This document shows positions 62,044 through 64,000 of a stretch of 64,000 nucleotides of DNA, piece after piece. The stretch covers positions 87,742 through 151,741 of the forward strand of contig JBAZBX010000001.1 in the NCBI GenBank assembly GCA_041671305.1, read 5' to 3'. Within the stretch, counting starts at the first letter, position 1. Each line of letters starts with the position of its first letter. The notes beneath the pieces are model-generated. The model worked only from the letters and a program-made list of their open reading frames with translations, did no database searches and was not told the DNA's origin. The translations under genes and the position numbers were made by a program. The stretch is from CAIPBY01 sp041671305 (GTDB lineage: Bacteria; Patescibacteriota; Patescibacteriia; 2-01-FULL-39-33).

Positions 62044-62712
62044 TTATGAGTGAATCACAACTACAAATTCTCCTTTGCTATTGCCGGTTTCAATCAAATG
62101 AAGAACTTCCTCCACCGTTCCCCGATAAACCGTCTCAAACTTTTTGGTTAATTCCCGGCAAACAATTATCTGTCTTTTGTGGTCAAATTCTTTTATTTTT
62201 TCTAATGTTTTTATTATTCTATGAGTTGATTCATAGAATATGCTTGTTTCTTTATTATTTAAAATATTTTTTATTGTGGTTTCTTTACCCTTTTTGTGAG
62301 GCATAAATCCGAAAAAAGAAAATTTATCCGTGGGAAATCCTGAAATAGATAATGCCGCAATAATAGCAGATGGCCCAGGAATGGGAATAATTTCACAACC
62401 TTCTCCAAATTTTTTGACCGCCTCGGCTATAAGCATATTTCCAGGATCAGATATGCCTGGAGTACCTGCGTCCGTAATCAACGCCGCCTCGCCGACTTCA
62501 TCCAATAAATCCAAAATATACTTAACCTTCTCTGGTTTGCTGTGCTGATGATAAGATTCTAATCGTGATTCAATTTCATAAGCTCTGAGCAATTTCTGAG
62601 AAGTCCTAGTATCTTCGCAAATTATCAAAGGAACGGATTTCAAAATTTCTAAAGCCCGAAGAGTTATATCTTGCAAATTTCCGATTGGAGTGGCTACAAT
62701 ATATAGCTTCAT
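62044..62712 (-). CDS. rsmI: 16S rRNA 2'-O-methyltransferase RsmI, short form
   Basis: SAM-dependent enzyme that methylates C1402 of 16S rRNA. Motifs: ATPIGNLQDITLRALE, CEDTRTSQKLL, ITDAGTPGISDPG and PIPGPSAIIAALS. At 222 residues it ends at the end of the methylase domain (GEFVVVIHS), so the 50-60-residue C-terminal domain of typical RsmI is absent. Its stop is 9 nt before metG. Confidence 0.92.
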   Translation of the reverse strand: MKLYIVATPIGNLQDITLRALEILKSVPLIICEDTRTSQKLLRAYEIESRLESYHQHSKPEKVKYILDLLDEVGEAALITDAGTPGISDPGNMLIAEAVKKFGEGCEIIPIPGPSAIIAALSISGFPTDKFSFFGFMPHKKGKETTIKNILNNKETSIFYESTHRIIKTLEKIKEFDHKRQIIVCRELTKKFETVYRGTVEEVLHLIETGNSKGEFVVVIHS

Positions 62713-62755
62713 ATATGTTAGAATTATTAATAAAATAATACCATTTTACGCAATA

Positions 62756-62793
62756 AAAATCAACCCTGCTCATCTGAGACAGGGCTGATAAAA
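62756..62793 (-). terminator. Terminator after the double-thioredoxin-like gene
   Basis: Minus strand: ATCAGCCCTG / CAGGGTTGAT stem (one G-U pair) followed by a T run. Confidence 0.8.
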
Positions 62794-62806
62794 AATCTAT
62801 ATTTTA

Positions 62807-63670
62807 TTATTGAACTGAAGTGCTTGTAGCCACAGGAGGAACAATAATCTTATTTTTACTGAGATCTTTATATGTGCCCATCAATTCCGCCTTGGTAAAA
62901 ATATAAGTTCCATCACTGGCAACAGTACCAACCTGTTCCCAAATGCTAGTTAAATTCTTGTACTCACCAACCTCTCCGCTTATTAGCATAGTAGGAACTG
63001 CTTTAACTTGATATTTAGCTACCAAAGCCTTTCCCTCATCACTTGAAATATCTAAGGTTTTGGTTGTTCCGGGAACAATCGCTAAATTTTTTAAAGCGGT
63101 ATCATGCAAATGGACATCATAGCATTCTTTACAAGAATTATCCGTCAGATATGTAAGAGTGATCTTTCCCTTCAATTGTCCGCTGGCAATATCAATATAT
63201 GGAGGAATGACTTGCCTGAAAACAAAAGTTCCATCTACGATTTCTCCCAAAGCTGTCCATAGCTGTTGCATGTTTGGATCTTTATTTAGATCACCAGAAA
63301 CCAAAATCGTTGGAATCTTTGTTATTTTATATTGATCAATTAATTTCTTGGTGTTAGCGCTGTCCGTATACAACGTCTTCGTATCGGCTATCTTCACATT
63401 TCCTTCTTTAATGGCGTCCAAAAGCAAGTTAACATCCCAACAACCGGTGCAATCCTTTTGAGTAATAATAGTAACCTTGAGTTTTGCCGGATTTTTGGCT
63501 GTTGCTACTCCGGATCCGGAACCTAATATTTTTGGCAAAACAATAACTAAAACAATCACCAAAATGACTATGGCCACAATTATACCGATAACCAAGCCTT
63601 TGGTAAAAGTCTTTTTTTTCTCTTCTTCTCCTCTGGAAAACTTGGATAATATTTTCTTAAAAAACTTCAT
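62807..63670 (-). CDS. Membrane-anchored protein with two thioredoxin-like domains
   Basis: A 287-residue protein with a basic N-terminus and one span (about 24-47). Two similar domains follow outside the membrane, each starting with a CxxC motif (CTGC at 74-77, CKEC at 180-183) and containing a KIPTILVSG or AVPTMLISG segment, the cis-Pro loop of thioredoxin folds. It is probably an envelope thiol-disulfide protein or redox sensor. The DsbA-type partner is not seen. Confidence 0.82.
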   Translation of the reverse strand: MKFFKKILSKFSRGEEEKKKTFTKGLVIGIIVAIVILVIVLVIVLPKILGSGSGVATAKNPAKLKVTIITQKDCTGCWDVNLLLDAIKEGNVKIADTKTLYTDSANTKKLIDQYKITKIPTILVSGDLNKDPNMQQLWTALGEIVDGTFVFRQVIPPYIDIASGQLKGKITLTYLTDNSCKECYDVHLHDTALKNLAIVPGTTKTLDISSDEGKALVAKYQVKAVPTMLISGEVGEYKNLTSIWEQVGTVASDGTYIFTKAELMGTYKDLSKNKIIVPPVATSTSVQ

Positions 63671-63752
63671 AGATTTAGCTTTTATTTCTTTATTTTATTA
63701 ATACTAATATTTTACATCATATTAAAACAAGTGTCCAATGTGTTTACGTTTG

Positions 63753-63826
<74 letters not shown>

Positions 63827-63892
63827 TTATTTTATTTTAAAAAGGCTTTTGCATTTTCCCCCAGTTTTTAATCAATAATTCTTAATTAATTT

Positions 63893-63963
63893 TGGACCTA
63901 GGCGGAATCGAACCGCCGTTTATGCATTGCGAACGCACCGTTCTACCACTAGACCATAGGCCC
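63893..63963 (-). tRNA. tRNA-Ala (anticodon CGC)
   Basis: 71 nt on the minus strand with acceptor stem GGGCCTA/TAGGTCC containing the G3-U70 pair that marks tRNA-Ala, anticodon loop TTCGCAA (anticodon CGC), and T-arm GGCGG/CCGCC. CCA is not encoded. Confidence 0.92.
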
Positions 63964-64000
63964 TGACAACTTAAATTTTGCCACTTTTATATGCTTTTGT

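Overview
The window is AT-rich DNA with tightly packed, short-intergenic gene strings read with the standard bacterial code (TGA is used as a stop, for example where pilM meets pilN). I infer a member of the Candidate Phyla Radiation (Patescibacteria, Parcubacteria-like). The grounds are a monoderm-type type IV pilus set (PilB-C-M-N-O plus pseudopilins, no PilQ seen), a MurL-type route to D-Glu, small versions of housekeeping proteins, and tRNA genes without an encoded CCA. The assignment rests on gene content only.

Layout. 1-12055 (minus): truncated secA, a small orphan gene with its own promoter and terminator, hpf, then a peptidoglycan operon (membrane protein, mraY, a murL-murD fusion, ftsW, murG, murC, small basic protein, murB). 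12056-12211 holds back-to-back promoters. 12212-19678 (plus): exopolysaccharide cluster (Wzz-like, O-antigen ligase-like, GT4 glycosyltransferase, glycosidase-like/FG-GAP protein, membrane-anchored DUF11-like protein). 19679-25494: a palindromic repeat, then a GC-rich island of three exported repeat proteins (two lipoproteins), with AT-rich promoters. 25626-26792: GT4 glycosyltransferase, followed by a second copy of the palindromic repeat. 27206-35252 (plus): type IV pilus operons. 35312-39428 (minus): rrf2-iscU-nfu-rmlB-rmlA-nifS. 39577-49574 (minus): a ten-gene string with two lipoproteins, an HD-domain protein, five proteins ending in a phosphohistidine 'swivel' domain (one next to a separately encoded head), and a lone PEP-synthase-type ATP-grasp domain. 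49804-63670: rpmA, pyrG, rplI, S41 protease, murA, PEGA/beta-propeller protein, HIT, large membrane protein, TatD, CvpA, metG, rsmI, double-thioredoxin-like membrane protein. Two tRNA genes (Val-CAC, Ala-CGC) close the window.

How the parts work together. The left half builds the envelope: peptidoglycan precursors (MurA-MurB-MurC-MurL/MurD-MraY-MurG-FtsW), exopolysaccharide, surface proteins and pili. The swivel-domain array is the best candidate for an undescribed system. It looks like a rifampin-phosphotransferase/PEP-synthase-type enzyme taken apart, with one ATP-grasp module made once and several histidine-swivel modules with divergent heads encoded beside it. I propose, as inference, that the single ATP-grasp protein charges several swivel proteins that pass phosphate to different acceptors.

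The right third of the window is ordinary housekeeping. All family assignments come from reading motifs by eye; no database search was run.
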